64,000 bases of DNA from Janthinobacterium sp. (lineage in GTDB: Bacteria > Pseudomonadota > Gammaproteobacteria > Burkholderiales > Burkholderiaceae_D), in the NCBI RefSeq assembly GCF_009923995.1, contig NZ_RFSK01000002.1, positions 124,001-188,000 of the forward strand, given 5' to 3'. The stretch's first letter is position 1; each line of letters opens with the position of its first letter. The notes under the pieces are model-generated. The model had not been told where the DNA came from and did no database searches. It saw only the letters and a list, made by a program, of their open reading frames with translations. Positions 53,540 through 62,558 of this stretch are shown here, piece after piece. Made by a program: the position numbers and the translations under genes.

Positions 53540-54699
53540 TATCGCGCAGCACCCTGACCTATGGCGCCCTGTTCATCCTGCTGTGCGGCGGCTCCGCCGC
53601 GGGCGTGCAGTATCTGCAGCGGGCGCATGCCGCCGCCTTGCCGGCCGCCGCCGTGGCCACCAGCGTTGCCGCGAGCGGCGTGCTGCACTTTGCCGCGAAC
53701 GCGCCGCAGATGGCGACGCTGAAGATCGCCGCCGTGAGCGCCGTGCCGCTGCCGGCCAGCGCCGCCCTGAACGGGCGCATCGCCTACGATGAAAACGTCA
53801 CCACGCGCGTCAGTTCGCCCGTGCTGGGCCGCGTGCTGGCCCTGCATGCGGACAGCGGCGACAAGGTGGCGCGCGGCGCCCTGCTGGCCGACCTCGATTC
53901 GCCCGACCTGGCCAGTGCCGAAGCCGACTGGCGCAAGGCGCAGGCCGACGAAGTGCGCAAGCAGCTGGCCTACCAGCGCGCCGACACGCTGTTCCGGGGC
54001 GAGGTGCTGGCGCGCAAGGATTACGAGTCGGCCGATGCCGACTTCCAGCAGGCGCGCGCGGAGACGCGGCGCGCGGCCCTGCGCATGCACAGCCTGAACG
54101 CGGCCGGCAGCGACAATGGCCGCTTCGCCCTGCGCGCGCCGCTGGCCGGCACCATCGCCGACCGCCAGATCAATCCGGGCCAGGAAGTGCGCCCCGACGC
54201 CCCCGCGCCCCTGTTCGTCATCAGCGACCTGCGCCGCCTGTGGCTGCTGGTCGACGTGCCGGAAAGCGCCCTGGCCAGCGTGCGCCAGGGCCAGGCCGTC
54301 AGCGTCGAGACGGATGCCTACCCGGGACGCCGCTTCAGCGCCACGGTGGCGCACGTGGCGCCGGTGCTGGACCCGCAGACGCGGCGCATCCAGGTGCGCT
54401 GCACGCTGGACAACGCCGATGGCGCCCTGAAGCCGGAAATGTTCGCGCGCGCCGCCTTCCTGGCCGGCGACGGCAGCACGCTGGCAGTGGCCCTGCCGAA
54501 TACCAGCCTGTTCGCCGAAGGCATGTACAGCTATGTCTTCGTGGAAAAACAGCCCGGTACGTTTGAAAAGCGCCGCGTCAACGTGCGCGTCAAGGGACGC
54601 GACAGCAGCTTCGTCGACGCGGGCGTGAGCGCCGGCGAACGGGTCGTCACGGAAGGCGCCTTCCTGCTCAACGCCGAGGTGGCCAGCAATGCTCGCTAA
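53536..54699 (+). CDS. czcB: RND efflux periplasmic adaptor, CzcB-like
   Basis: Membrane-fusion subunit of 387 residues linking the inner-membrane pump to the outer-membrane channel. It has an N-terminal signal anchor (~6–22), a barrel-sandwich/lipoyl start GRIAYDENVTTRVSSPVLGRVLALHADSGDKVARGALLADLDSPDL, an alpha-hairpin, the second lipoyl half FALRAPLAGTIADRQINPGQEV, and a beta-barrel domain VDVPESALASVRQGQAV. No His-rich N-terminal metal-binding extension is visible. It overlaps czcC by 4 bp and czcA by 11 bp. Confidence 0.92.
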   Translation: MISRSTLTYGALFILLCGGSAAGVQYLQRAHAAALPAAAVATSVAASGVLHFAANAPQMATLKIAAVSAVPLPASAALNGRIAYDENVTTRVSSPVLGRVLALHADSGDKVARGALLADLDSPDLASAEADWRKAQADEVRKQLAYQRADTLFRGEVLARKDYESADADFQQARAETRRAALRMHSLNAAGSDNGRFALRAPLAGTIADRQINPGQEVRPDAPAPLFVISDLRRLWLLVDVPESALASVRQGQAVSVETDAYPGRRFSATVAHVAPVLDPQTRRIQVRCTLDNADGALKPEMFARAAFLAGDGSTLAVALPNTSLFAEGMYSYVFVEKQPGTFEKRRVNVRVKGRDSSFVDAGVSAGERVVTEGAFLLNAEVASNAR

Positions 54700-57600
54700 G
54701 CTGATCGATTTTGTCCTGGCGCAACGCGTCTTCGTGCTGATCCTGACGGCGGCACTGGCCGTCTTCGGCTACCGCGCGCTGAGCAACCTGCCCATCGAAG
54801 CCTTTCCCGACGTGCAGGACGTGCAGGTGCAGATCGTCACGCAGTATCCGGGTCAGGCGCCGGAGGAAGTCGAACGCAACGTCACGCTGCCCATCGAGCG
54901 GGAAATGAGCGGCGTGCCGCAGCAGACGCAGCTGCGCTCCGTGACGATCACGGGCCTGTCCGTGGTGACGCTGACGTTTGCCGACGGCACGGACGATTAT
55001 TTTGCACGTCAGCAAGTGCTGGAGAAATTGCAGAACGTCAACTTGCCCACGGGCGTGCAGGCGAGCCTGGCGCCGCTGTCGACGGCGGTCGGCGAAATCT
55101 TCCGCTACGTCATCGAGGCGCCGCCCGGCATGGATGCGAACGAGGTGCGGGCCTTGCAGGACTGGGTCGTGCGTCCCGCGCTGCGCATCGTGCCCGGCGT
55201 GGCCGACGTCGTCAGTTTCGGCGGCACCGTCAAGGAATACCAGGTGCAGGTGGACCCGGCCGCCCTGCAGCGCTACGGCGTCACCATCGACCAGCTCAGC
55301 GCGGCCTTGAGCAACAACAGCGCCAACGTGGGCGGCGGCCTGGTGCGCCGCGGCGACGAGGCGCTGGTGGTGCGCGGCATCGGCATCTTCGGCAGCATCG
55401 ACGATATCGGCCGCGTCATCGTCAGCGCCAAGGGCGGGCGCACGGTGCTCGTGTCGGACCTGGCCGACGTGACCGTGGGCAATCGTCCCCGTTCCGGCGT
55501 GGTGGCCTTCAACCGCGAAAACAGCGTGGTGGAAGGCATCGTGCAGATGAGCAAGGGCAGCAACGCCGCCAAGGTCGTGGCCGACGTCAAGCTGGCCATC
55601 GCCGGCCTCGACGCGCGCCTGCCGAAAGGCGTGCACCTGCGCACGATCTATGACCGCACGGAACTGATCGGCCACACGGTGCACACGGTGGCGGAAAACC
55701 TGCTGCTGGGCGCGGCGCTGGTGATCGCCATCCTCGTGATTTTCCTCGGCAACTGGCGCGCCGCCCTCATCGTCGCGGCCGTGATTCCCCTGTCGCTGCT
55801 GTTCGCCTTCATCATGCTCGACGCGCGCGGCATTCCCGCCAACCTCATTTCGCTGGGGGCGGTCGACTTCGGCATCATCATCGACAGCGCCGTCGTGCTG
55901 GTCGAGGCCCTGCTGGTGCGGCTGGCGCTGCTGGGCGAGCCGGGCCGGCACGATTCCGCCCTGCGCGAGCGCACCCTGAAGCAGACGGTCGTCGACCTGG
56001 GCCACCCCATCCTGTTTGCCAAGGCCATCATCATTGTCGCCTTCATTCCCATCTACACCTTCCAGCGCGTGGAAGGCAAGATCTTCTCGCCCGTCGCCTT
56101 CACGCTGAGCTTTGCCATGCTGGGTGCCATCATCCTGACCATGACCCTGGTGCCGACCTTGCTGGCCTGGACCATGCGCCGCCATCCGATGGCGGAAAAG
56201 CACAGCGCCTGGCTGCAGCGCATCCAGGACGGCTATGGCCGCCTGCTGGCGGCGGCGCAGCGCCAGCGCATCTTCGTCATGCTCGCCTCGGTGCTGGCGC
56301 TGGTGGTGACGCTGGCCCTGGCGCCCCTGCTGGGCAGTGAATTCCTGCCCAAGCTCGACGAAGGCAACCTGTGGCTGACGGTCAGCCTGCCGACCTCGAG
56401 TTCGCTGGAAAAGACGCGCGCCGTGGAGCAGCAGGTGCGCGCCATCATCCTGTCCTACCCGGAAGTGGGCAATGTCATCTCGCACGTGGGCCGGCCCGAC
56501 GACGGCACCGACCCCAAGGGCAGCAACAACATGGAAATCCTGGCCGACCTGAAACCGCGCGGCAGCTGGCGCTTTGCGGACAAGGACGCGCTGGTGGCCG
56601 ACATGTCGGCGAAGATCCGCAGCCTGCCCGGCGTGCCGACGAACTTTTCGCAGGTCATCGAGGACAACGTGGAAGAGGCGCTGTCCGGCGTGAAGGGCGA
56701 GATCGCCGTGAAGATCTACGGCCCCGACCTGGACGTGCTGACGCAAAAGAGCGAGCAGATCGCCGCCATCCTGGGCGGCATTGCGGGCGCGGCCGACGTG
56801 GGCGCCGTGAAAATCGGCGGGCAGAGCGAACTCGACATTGTTATCGACCGCGAGCGCATCGCCCGCCTGGGCGTCAACGTGGCCGATGTCAACACGGCAA
56901 TCCAGACGGCGCTGGCAGGCAACGCCGTCAATGCGTATTTCGAAGGCGACCGGCGCTTCGACATCACCGTGCGCCTGAAGGAGGCGGCGCGCGATTCCGT
57001 CGATGCCATCGGTGCCCTGCAGGTGAATTTGCCGGGCGGCGCAGGCACGGTGGCGCTGGCCGAGCTGGCGCATATCGAGGTGCGCCAGGGCGCGGCCCGC
57101 ATCAGCCGCGAAGCGGGCGGGCGCAATGCCTCCGTCAAGGCCAACCTGCTGGGCCGCGACCAGGGCAGTTTTGTTGCTGAAGCACAAGAAAAAGTGGCGC
57201 GCCTCGTGCACTTGCCGCCGGGCTACCAGATCACCTGGGGCGGACAGTTCGAAAACCAGCAGCGCGCCGTGAAGCGCCTGGAAGTGATCGTGCCGATCAC
57301 CGCGCTGATGATCTTTTCGCTGCTGTTCTGGGCCTTCCGCTCCGTGCGCAAGGCCATGCTGATCCTGTCCATCGTGCCGTTTACCCTGATCGGCGGCATC
57401 CTGGGCCTGGCGCTCGTCGGCCTGCATTTTTCCGTCTCGGCGGCGGTCGGCTTCATTGCCGTGGCCGGCATCTCGGTGCAGAACGGCGTCATCATGGTCG
57501 AGCAGATCGTCGAGATCGCCCGGCACGAAGCCAGCGCCGTCGACAGCGCCATCGCCGGCGCCGTGGCGCGCCTGCGTCCCATCCTGATGACGGCCCTGAT

Positions 57601-57781
57601 GGCGGGGCTGGGCTTGCTGCCGGCGGCGCTGTCGCATGGCATCGGCTCGGAAACCCAGCGCCCGTTCGCCGTCGTCATCGTGGGCGGCATCGTCTCGGCC
57701 ACCTTCTTTACCTTGCTGCTGTTGCCGCTGGCCTATCCCTATTTTGCGGAAAAGAAAGGACTGCCCGCGGACGCCGGCTGA
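54689..57781 (+). CDS. czcA: Heavy-metal efflux RND permease, CzcA-like
   Basis: Proton-driven inner-membrane pump of 1030 residues, twelve TM helices with two large periplasmic loops. The TM4 proton-relay signature DFGIIIDSAVVLVE has Asp393, Asp399 and Glu406, equivalent to the essential D402/D408/E415 of Cupriavidus CzcA, which places it in the HME-RND subfamily rather than among drug pumps. The N-terminus LIDFVLAQRVFVLILTAALAVFGYRALSNLPIEAFPD is typical. Ion specificity (Co/Zn/Cd, Ni, or other) cannot be decided. No CzcRS-type regulator is adjacent. Confidence 0.94.
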   Translation: MLAKLIDFVLAQRVFVLILTAALAVFGYRALSNLPIEAFPDVQDVQVQIVTQYPGQAPEEVERNVTLPIEREMSGVPQQTQLRSVTITGLSVVTLTFADGTDDYFARQQVLEKLQNVNLPTGVQASLAPLSTAVGEIFRYVIEAPPGMDANEVRALQDWVVRPALRIVPGVADVVSFGGTVKEYQVQVDPAALQRYGVTIDQLSAALSNNSANVGGGLVRRGDEALVVRGIGIFGSIDDIGRVIVSAKGGRTVLVSDLADVTVGNRPRSGVVAFNRENSVVEGIVQMSKGSNAAKVVADVKLAIAGLDARLPKGVHLRTIYDRTELIGHTVHTVAENLLLGAALVIAILVIFLGNWRAALIVAAVIPLSLLFAFIMLDARGIPANLISLGAVDFGIIIDSAVVLVEALLVRLALLGEPGRHDSALRERTLKQTVVDLGHPILFAKAIIIVAFIPIYTFQRVEGKIFSPVAFTLSFAMLGAIILTMTLVPTLLAWTMRRHPMAEKHSAWLQRIQDGYGRLLAAAQRQRIFVMLASVLALVVTLALAPLLGSEFLPKLDEGNLWLTVSLPTSSSLEKTRAVEQQVRAIILSYPEVGNVISHVGRPDDGTDPKGSNNMEILADLKPRGSWRFADKDALVADMSAKIRSLPGVPTNFSQVIEDNVEEALSGVKGEIAVKIYGPDLDVLTQKSEQIAAILGGIAGAADVGAVKIGGQSELDIVIDRERIARLGVNVADVNTAIQTALAGNAVNAYFEGDRRFDITVRLKEAARDSVDAIGALQVNLPGGAGTVALAELAHIEVRQGAARISREAGGRNASVKANLLGRDQGSFVAEAQEKVARLVHLPPGYQITWGGQFENQQRAVKRLEVIVPITALMIFSLLFWAFRSVRKAMLILSIVPFTLIGGILGLALVGLHFSVSAAVGFIAVAGISVQNGVIMVEQIVEIARHEASAVDSAIAGAVARLRPILMTALMAGLGLLPAALSHGIGSETQRPFAVVIVGGIVSATFFTLLLLPLAYPYFAEKKGLPADAG

Positions 57782-57783
57782 CA

Positions 57784-57803
57784 CGGCAGGGCCGCGCCTG
57801 CCG
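57784..57803 (+). other. Short hairpin after czcA
   Basis: CGGCAGG / CCTGCCG, a 7-bp perfect stem with a 6-nt loop, lies 3 bp past the stop. Only a mixed T-rich stretch (CGCTTTTCTTTCC) follows ~13 nt later, so it is a weak terminator at best. Confidence 0.45.
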
Positions 57804-57909
57804 GAAAGTGTCGCTTTTCTTTCCACCTGTGCCGTCGCTGCCCCGACGCGCCGCTGGCATGGCGCTTGCACCGTGCAGGACGTGAGCAACTGCACCATGG
57901 GAGGATGCG

Positions 57910-58380
57910 ATGCGCGGGCAGAGCGGATTTACCCTGATAGAACTGATGATCGTCGTGGCCATCGCCGGCATCCTGGCGGCCGTGGCCATTCCCCAGTACG
58001 GCGACTACACCATGCGGGCCAAGGTCAGCAACGTGCTGGCCGCCGCCGCGCCCCTGAAAACGGCCGTGGCCCTGTGCGTGCAGGAAAATGGCGGCGAGGC
58101 GGCCGCCTGCAGCACGCCCACCGAGAATGTTCCCGGCCCCATTCCCCTGTTTACGGCGACGCGCGAAGTGGCCAGCGCCAAGGTCACCACGGGCGATATC
58201 GAACTGATACTGGCCCCCGGCCTGGGCGCGGGCATGGCAGGCAAGATCGTGAAGATGACCTTGCAGCCGGGCACCAGCAGCTTGAGCTGGCTCAACAGTA
58301 CCACCGTGACGAATGCGGCTGCGGCCGAAGCCATCCTGAAGAACAATCCGCCGGCGTCGGTGCCGGCGGCAACCCAGTGA
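57910..58380 (+). CDS. pilA: Type IV pilin (PilA-like)
   Basis: Major-pilin-like protein of 156 residues. The prepilin leader is only six residues (MRGQSG) with cleavage at G6/F7, followed by the conserved [27 protein letters not shown] with Glu at mature position 5. The globular part has Cys56 and Cys67, close to the N-terminal helix, and no C-terminal disulfide pair, unlike most type IVa pilins. GGGAGG lies 6–11 nt before the ATG. It stands alone, without assembly genes. Confidence 0.9.
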   Translation: MRGQSGFTLIELMIVVAIAGILAAVAIPQYGDYTMRAKVSNVLAAAAPLKTAVALCVQENGGEAAACSTPTENVPGPIPLFTATREVASAKVTTGDIELILAPGLGAGMAGKIVKMTLQPGTSSLSWLNSTTVTNAAAAEAILKNNPPASVPAATQ

Positions 58381-58396
58381 GCTTGCCCGCCTGGCG

Positions 58397-59119
58397 TCAG
58401 ACGATCTTTTGCCGGTCCGCGATCAGCGCTTCATAGGTGAGGTTTTGCAGCAGCGTGTAGTGGGTCGGCTCCAGGTCGATGAATTGCACGCCGTACGTGT
58501 GGATTTCCGCCACCTGCGCGGCGTGGCCGTGCGAGGGCTTGCCCACGCTGACGTTCTGGATGCGCGCGCGCGTATTGACGCGCATCTGGTGCTTGTTCGG
58601 CTGCACCAGCAGGGTAAAGCTGAGCGTCACGCCGTCGTCGTCGGGCGTGAGCATGCAGGGCGACTCGATCAGCGCGCCCGACACGCTGAGGTTGACGATG
58701 AACACGGGCACGGCTGCCACGTCGCGGTAGCTCAGCTGCGCGGGAATCTCCACTTTCACGCGCATGGCCGTGCGCAGGCTGGTGCCCTGGATGGCGTCGG
58801 GAAAGCTCAGGTGCACATAGTGCAGGGGACGGCCGAAGATGCGCAGCACGCTGCAGGAAAAAGAGCACACGGTGACGCCGGAAAACACGCGGATGGTCAG
58901 CTTGTCGCCTTCGTTGAGGACGATGGGGGTGCCATTTTCCAGGGGAATCTTGACGATCAGATACTCATCCTTCACATAGCCGATCACGGTCGAGAAATGC
59001 TGGATGGGCTTGATGGTACGGTGCGTGATGAACTGGATGCGCCCGCCCACCTGCAGGTTCATGGCTTCGAATTCGAAGTCCTGGAGCGGGGCTGCCGCGG
59101 CGGGCTTGTTGCTTGTCAT
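58397..59119 (-). CDS. YcgR-like flagellar brake / PilZ domain protein
   Basis: Cytosolic c-di-GMP receptor-type protein of 240 residues. A YcgR-N-like domain (~22–110, QVGGRIQFITHRTIKPIQHFSTVIGYVKDEYLIVKIP) is followed by PilZ with R116-TAM-R120 and N143-LSVSG, the two c-di-GMP-binding motifs, both intact. Such proteins slow flagellar rotation or modulate surface behaviour. Start 59119 (MTSNKP) is chosen; in-frame ATGs at 59158 and 59179 would add 13 or 20 residues, and no start has a clear ribosome-binding site. Confidence 0.87.
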   Translation of the reverse strand: MTSNKPAAAAPLQDFEFEAMNLQVGGRIQFITHRTIKPIQHFSTVIGYVKDEYLIVKIPLENGTPIVLNEGDKLTIRVFSGVTVCSFSCSVLRIFGRPLHYVHLSFPDAIQGTSLRTAMRVKVEIPAQLSYRDVAAVPVFIVNLSVSGALIESPCMLTPDDDGVTLSFTLLVQPNKHQMRVNTRARIQNVSVGKPSHGHAAQVAEIHTYGVQFIDLEPTHYTLLQNLTYEALIADRQKIV

Positions 59120-59279
59120 GCGATGCTCATCGTGATGGGGGCGAAGTGCAGTATGCATGATTTCTTGGTTAAAAAGCATTTATATCAATGAAATTCATAT
59201 TCGCATGAATAAATGCCGGTACATCCTTCCTGCCTGCCGTCCAGGCTTTACAATTGCGTCAATATTGACGAATCTAAAT

Positions 59280-59660
59280 ATGATGGCGCGCAGCTACTTC
59301 TGGACCATGTTGTTCCTGATCCTGCATCAGATCGATGCAGCCTACTGGCGTGAATGGGAAATGTTTCATGTGCCGGGCGGCATCCAGGGTTTCCTCGTGT
59401 TCAACCTGGCGGCCATTGCCGTCGTACTGTCGGGCTACCGGCACGTGCTGCTGGACACCCGGCGGGCACCCTTCTTTGCGGCCGTGTGCGCCGCGCTGGG
59501 CGCGGGCACGTGCGCCATCCATGCCGGTTTCGCGCTGGCAGGGCTGGAACAGTTCCACCTGCCCCTGTCCGTGGCCGTCATCGCGCTGTGCCTGGCCTGC
59601 GCCGTGTGGCTGCTGTGCGACTTGCGCCGCGTCAAGGCAGCGGGGCCAGCGCGGGCCTGA
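59280..59660 (+). CDS. Small four-helix membrane protein (DUF6713-like)
   Basis: 126-residue protein with four hydrophobic segments: YFWTMLFLILHQIDAAYW, IQGFLVFNLAAIAVVLSGY, FFAAVCAALGAGTCAIHAGFAL and LSVAVIALCLACAVWLLCDL. Conserved His and Trp in LHQIDAAYWREWEMF are the striking residues. I recall the family as DUF6713; no function is known. The start at 59280 or 59283 is preferred over upstream ATGs that overlap the divergent PilZ gene region. Confidence 0.7.
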   Translation: MMARSYFWTMLFLILHQIDAAYWREWEMFHVPGGIQGFLVFNLAAIAVVLSGYRHVLLDTRRAPFFAAVCAALGAGTCAIHAGFALAGLEQFHLPLSVAVIALCLACAVWLLCDLRRVKAAGPARA

Positions 59661-59671
59661 CGCCGGGCCGC

Positions 59672-60178
59672 TTATACCGCCGCGTGCCAGTCGCCCGATT
59701 TGCCGCCGTGCTTTTCCAGCACGCGCACGTTGGTCATGACCATGCCCCGGTCCACGGCCTTGCACATGTCGTAGATCGTCAGCAGGCCGATCTGCACGGA
59801 GGTCAGCGCTTCCATTTCCACGCCCGTCTTGCCCGTCGTCTCGACCTGGGCGCGGCAGTGCACGCTGTTGGCGGCCGCGTCCACTTCAAAATCGACCGTC
59901 ACGCGCGTGATGGCCAGCGGATGGCACAGGGGAATCAGGTCGCTGGTGCGCTTGGCGCCCATGATGGCGGCGATGCGGGCGATGCCCAGCACGTCGCCCT
60001 TTTTTGCATTGCCGGACATGATCAGGGCCAGGGTGGCGCTCTGCATGCGGATGGTGCCGGCGGCCACGGCGCTGCGGCGCGTGTCGTCCTTGCTGCCCAC
60101 GTCCACCATATGGGCTTGCCCTGTGGCATCGAAATGGGTCAGTTCCCCGGCGGGGACTTGCTGGTCAGCTGTAGTCAT
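59672..60178 (-). CDS. moaC: Cyclic pyranopterin monophosphate synthase
   Basis: Second step of molybdenum cofactor synthesis, converting the MoaA product to cyclic pyranopterin phosphate. The 168-residue protein has the motifs [64 protein letters not shown] and the C-terminal LEKHGGKSG. The start at 60178 adds a short polar N-terminus. It is convergent with the small membrane protein gene and divergent from the M48 protease gene across 106 bp. Confidence 0.97.
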   Translation of the reverse strand: MTTADQQVPAGELTHFDATGQAHMVDVGSKDDTRRSAVAAGTIRMQSATLALIMSGNAKKGDVLGIARIAAIMGAKRTSDLIPLCHPLAITRVTVDFEVDAAANSVHCRAQVETTGKTGVEMEALTSVQIGLLTIYDMCKAVDRGMVMTNVRVLEKHGGKSGDWHAAV

Positions 60179-60284
60179 GGCGTCAAAATAGGTGAGGATG
60201 GAGGGCGCGGCACGCAGCCGCAGCCGGGCATGTCACAAGCATATCGCATGCCTGTCGCGTGGGAAACGGCGCCGCTAACAAGGT

Positions 60285-61964
60285 ATGATAGCACCCGTGA
60301 ATGCAAAAACTACCCTCCAGACTGTGCTCCACGACGCCGGCGCGGCATTGCCGCGCGCGACCTGGCGCGCGCCCGTGCTGGCCGCCTTATGGCTGGCTTC
60401 TCCGTTTGCGCTGGCGCAAACCTTCACGTCCGCGCCAGCGGCACCGGCCGTCAATCCGCCGGCCAAGCCGGCCAGCACGTGGACGCAGCTGGCCGTGCCG
60501 CCCGCGCCCAACCTGCCGAACCTGGGCGATACCTCGCGCGAAGACCTGTCGCCCGCGATGGAGCGCAAGATCGGCGAGGAAATCATGCGCGGCATCCGCG
60601 GCGACCGCGATTATCTCGATGACGCGCCCCTGCTGGAATACCTGAATACCTTCGGCAATGCCCTCGTGGCGGCGCGGCCCAGCGTGCGCGGCGAAACGAA
60701 CTACGATTATTTCTTCTTTGCCGTGCGCGATCCCCAGTTGAACGCGTTCGCCTTGCCTGGCGGCTTCATCGGCGTGCACTCGGCCCTGCTGCTGGCGGCG
60801 CAAACGGAGGCGGAACTGGCGTCCGTGCTGTCGCACGAGATCGGCCACGTGGCGCAGCGCCATATCGCCCGCATGCTGGGCCAGCAGCGCCAGGATGCCC
60901 TGATGCCGCTGGCGGCCATGCTGCTGGCCGCGCTGGCGTCGCGCGCGGGCGGCGACGTGGCCATGGGCGTGTTTGCCGCCGGCCAGGGCCTGGCCATCCA
61001 GCGCCAGCTCAATTTCGGCCGCGACGCCGAACGCGAGGCGGACCGCATCGGCTTCCAGATCATGGGCGAGGCCGGTTTCGATACCACCGGCATGGTGGCC
61101 TTCTTCGGCCGCATGCAGGCGGCCAGCCGCTCGTACAGCGACCTGATGCCCGCCTACCTGCAGACCCACCCGCTGACGACGGAGCGCATCGCCGACATCC
61201 AGGCGCGCATCCGCGAACAGCCCTACAAGCAGCGTCCGGACAGCCTGAATTTCCACCTGGCCCGCGCCCGCGCCCGCGTGCTGCAGGATGAAAGCGTGCA
61301 GGGCTTGCTCAATGCCAAGGCCGTCTTCACGACGCAGCTGGAGCAGCAGAGCCGCTTCCAGGTGACGGCCGCCCATTACGGCCTGGCCTTCGTCGCCATC
61401 AAGCAGGGCCAGCCGGCGCAGGCGCAGAAGGAGCTCGACGCGGCCTATGCCGCCCTGCACCAGCCGGCCGGGCCGAACGTGTTTACCTCGGGCGGCACGC
61501 AGGGGCCGAATTCGCTGCTGGCGGCGATGACCCTGGAAGTGCTGCTGATGCCGGCGCAAAAGAAGGAAGTGGCGCAGCAGGCCCTGACGGCGGCGGACGC
61601 GGCGCGCCAGCAGTTTCCCCTCTCGCGCGGTATTGCCCGCCAGTATGCGGAAGCGCTGATGGGAGCAGGCAAGCTGGAGCAGGCAACCCTGTACCTGCGC
61701 GACCAGGTGCAGCTGTACAAGGAAGAGCCGGAACTCTACGATTTATTGGCGAAAGCCTACGCGGACCAGGGCAAGATGACCTTGCAGCACATGGCCCTGG
61801 CCGAATCCTACGTCTTGCAGGGCGCCACCATGGCCGCGCTGGACCAGCTGACGATCGCCCGCAAATCCACGGACGCGACCTTTTACGACCAGGCCGTGAT
61901 CGATGCGCGCGAGCGGGAATTGCAGGAAAAGCGCCGCGAACAGCTGAAAGACCAGAAAAGCTAG
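60285..61964 (+). CDS. M48-family metalloprotease with TPR region (BepA-like)
   Basis: Exported zinc protease of 559 residues, probably periplasmic outer-membrane-quality-control enzyme like E. coli BepA. The N-terminal export signal is long (~1–45, hydrophobic VLAALWLASPFALAQ). Zinc motif HEIGH spans 184–188 with third ligand Glu251 (AEREADRIGF), and LQTHPLTTERIADI is the BepA-type His loop. The C-terminal ~250 residues are TPR-like helical repeats. A later ATG may be used, since the first 28 residues precede the hydrophobic core. The moaC–M48 pairing is common in betaproteobacteria. Confidence 0.92.
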   Translation: MIAPVNAKTTLQTVLHDAGAALPRATWRAPVLAALWLASPFALAQTFTSAPAAPAVNPPAKPASTWTQLAVPPAPNLPNLGDTSREDLSPAMERKIGEEIMRGIRGDRDYLDDAPLLEYLNTFGNALVAARPSVRGETNYDYFFFAVRDPQLNAFALPGGFIGVHSALLLAAQTEAELASVLSHEIGHVAQRHIARMLGQQRQDALMPLAAMLLAALASRAGGDVAMGVFAAGQGLAIQRQLNFGRDAEREADRIGFQIMGEAGFDTTGMVAFFGRMQAASRSYSDLMPAYLQTHPLTTERIADIQARIREQPYKQRPDSLNFHLARARARVLQDESVQGLLNAKAVFTTQLEQQSRFQVTAAHYGLAFVAIKQGQPAQAQKELDAAYAALHQPAGPNVFTSGGTQGPNSLLAAMTLEVLLMPAQKKEVAQQALTAADAARQQFPLSRGIARQYAEALMGAGKLEQATLYLRDQVQLYKEEPELYDLLAKAYADQGKMTLQHMALAESYVLQGATMAALDQLTIARKSTDATFYDQAVIDARERELQEKRREQLKDQKS

Positions 61965-61967
61965 CGT

Positions 61968-62558
61968 TTACGGGGCTGTTGGCGCCTGCTGGAAGGCCAA
62001 GGCTTGCGCCACCTTGGCATAGGCCAGCGGCTGCACGGCGATGTCCTGGCCGGCATGCGACAGGGTCAGCGTGCCGTGGCCCTCTTCCAGCCAGGCCAGC
62101 AGGGCGTCGTCGCTTGCCGGCTGGCCATCGATGCGCAGCGCGGCCAGCACCTGCGCCATGTCGCGGTCATCCACCTGGGCCACGACGTCGCCGTGGCACA
62201 GGATCAGCGCGCCGTTGTCGCACCAGTACGCCTGCTCGATGCGTGCCAGCGGCGCCCCCGTCTGCAGGACAAAACCGTGCTGCGGATCGCTGCGGGCGAT
62301 GTACGGCGTCGCCTGCAGGTTGACATACACGCGCTGCGGGCCGTTCTGGAAAAACCAGCAGCCCCGTTCATCGTGGCCGTAATTGCGGTTGATAAAGCTC
62401 AACAGGGCTGCGTGGGCGATCTTGTCGCCCGGCAATTGCTGCTGCTGGGCCTGCTGGTCGCGCATGCGCCAGTGGCCGCGCGCGTCCAGGCCCAGCCAGC
62501 CGTAGCAGTGGGGCACGTTCGGCCATTTGGCCAGGGCTTGCTTGACGAGATCATCCAT
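61968..62558 (-). CDS. Conserved hypothetical protein (DUF2946-like)
   Basis: 196-residue cytosolic protein starting MDDLVKQALAKWPNVPHCYGWLGLDARGHWRMRD. Conserved-looking parts include FINRNYGHDERGCWFFQNGPQRVYVNL and YIARSDPQHGFVLQTGAPL. I recall this as DUF2946-type, but the family name needs checking. Start 62558 is fixed by that N-terminus; 80 upstream open codons lie within the hydrolase gene. It overlaps the upstream hydrolase gene by 8 bp, so the two are cotranscribed. Confidence 0.75.
   Translation of the reverse strand: MDDLVKQALAKWPNVPHCYGWLGLDARGHWRMRDQQAQQQQLPGDKIAHAALLSFINRNYGHDERGCWFFQNGPQRVYVNLQATPYIARSDPQHGFVLQTGAPLARIEQAYWCDNGALILCHGDVVAQVDDRDMAQVLAALRIDGQPASDDALLAWLEEGHGTLTLSHAGQDIAVQPLAYAKVAQALAFQQAPTAP

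Noticed and set aside
54668-57898. A 1076-codon open frame antisense to czcA
   Set aside because: It is a GC-rich mirror of the czcA reading frame, with His/Gln/Arg-dominated composition, no domain and no ribosome-binding site. The RND permease on the other strand is unmistakable.
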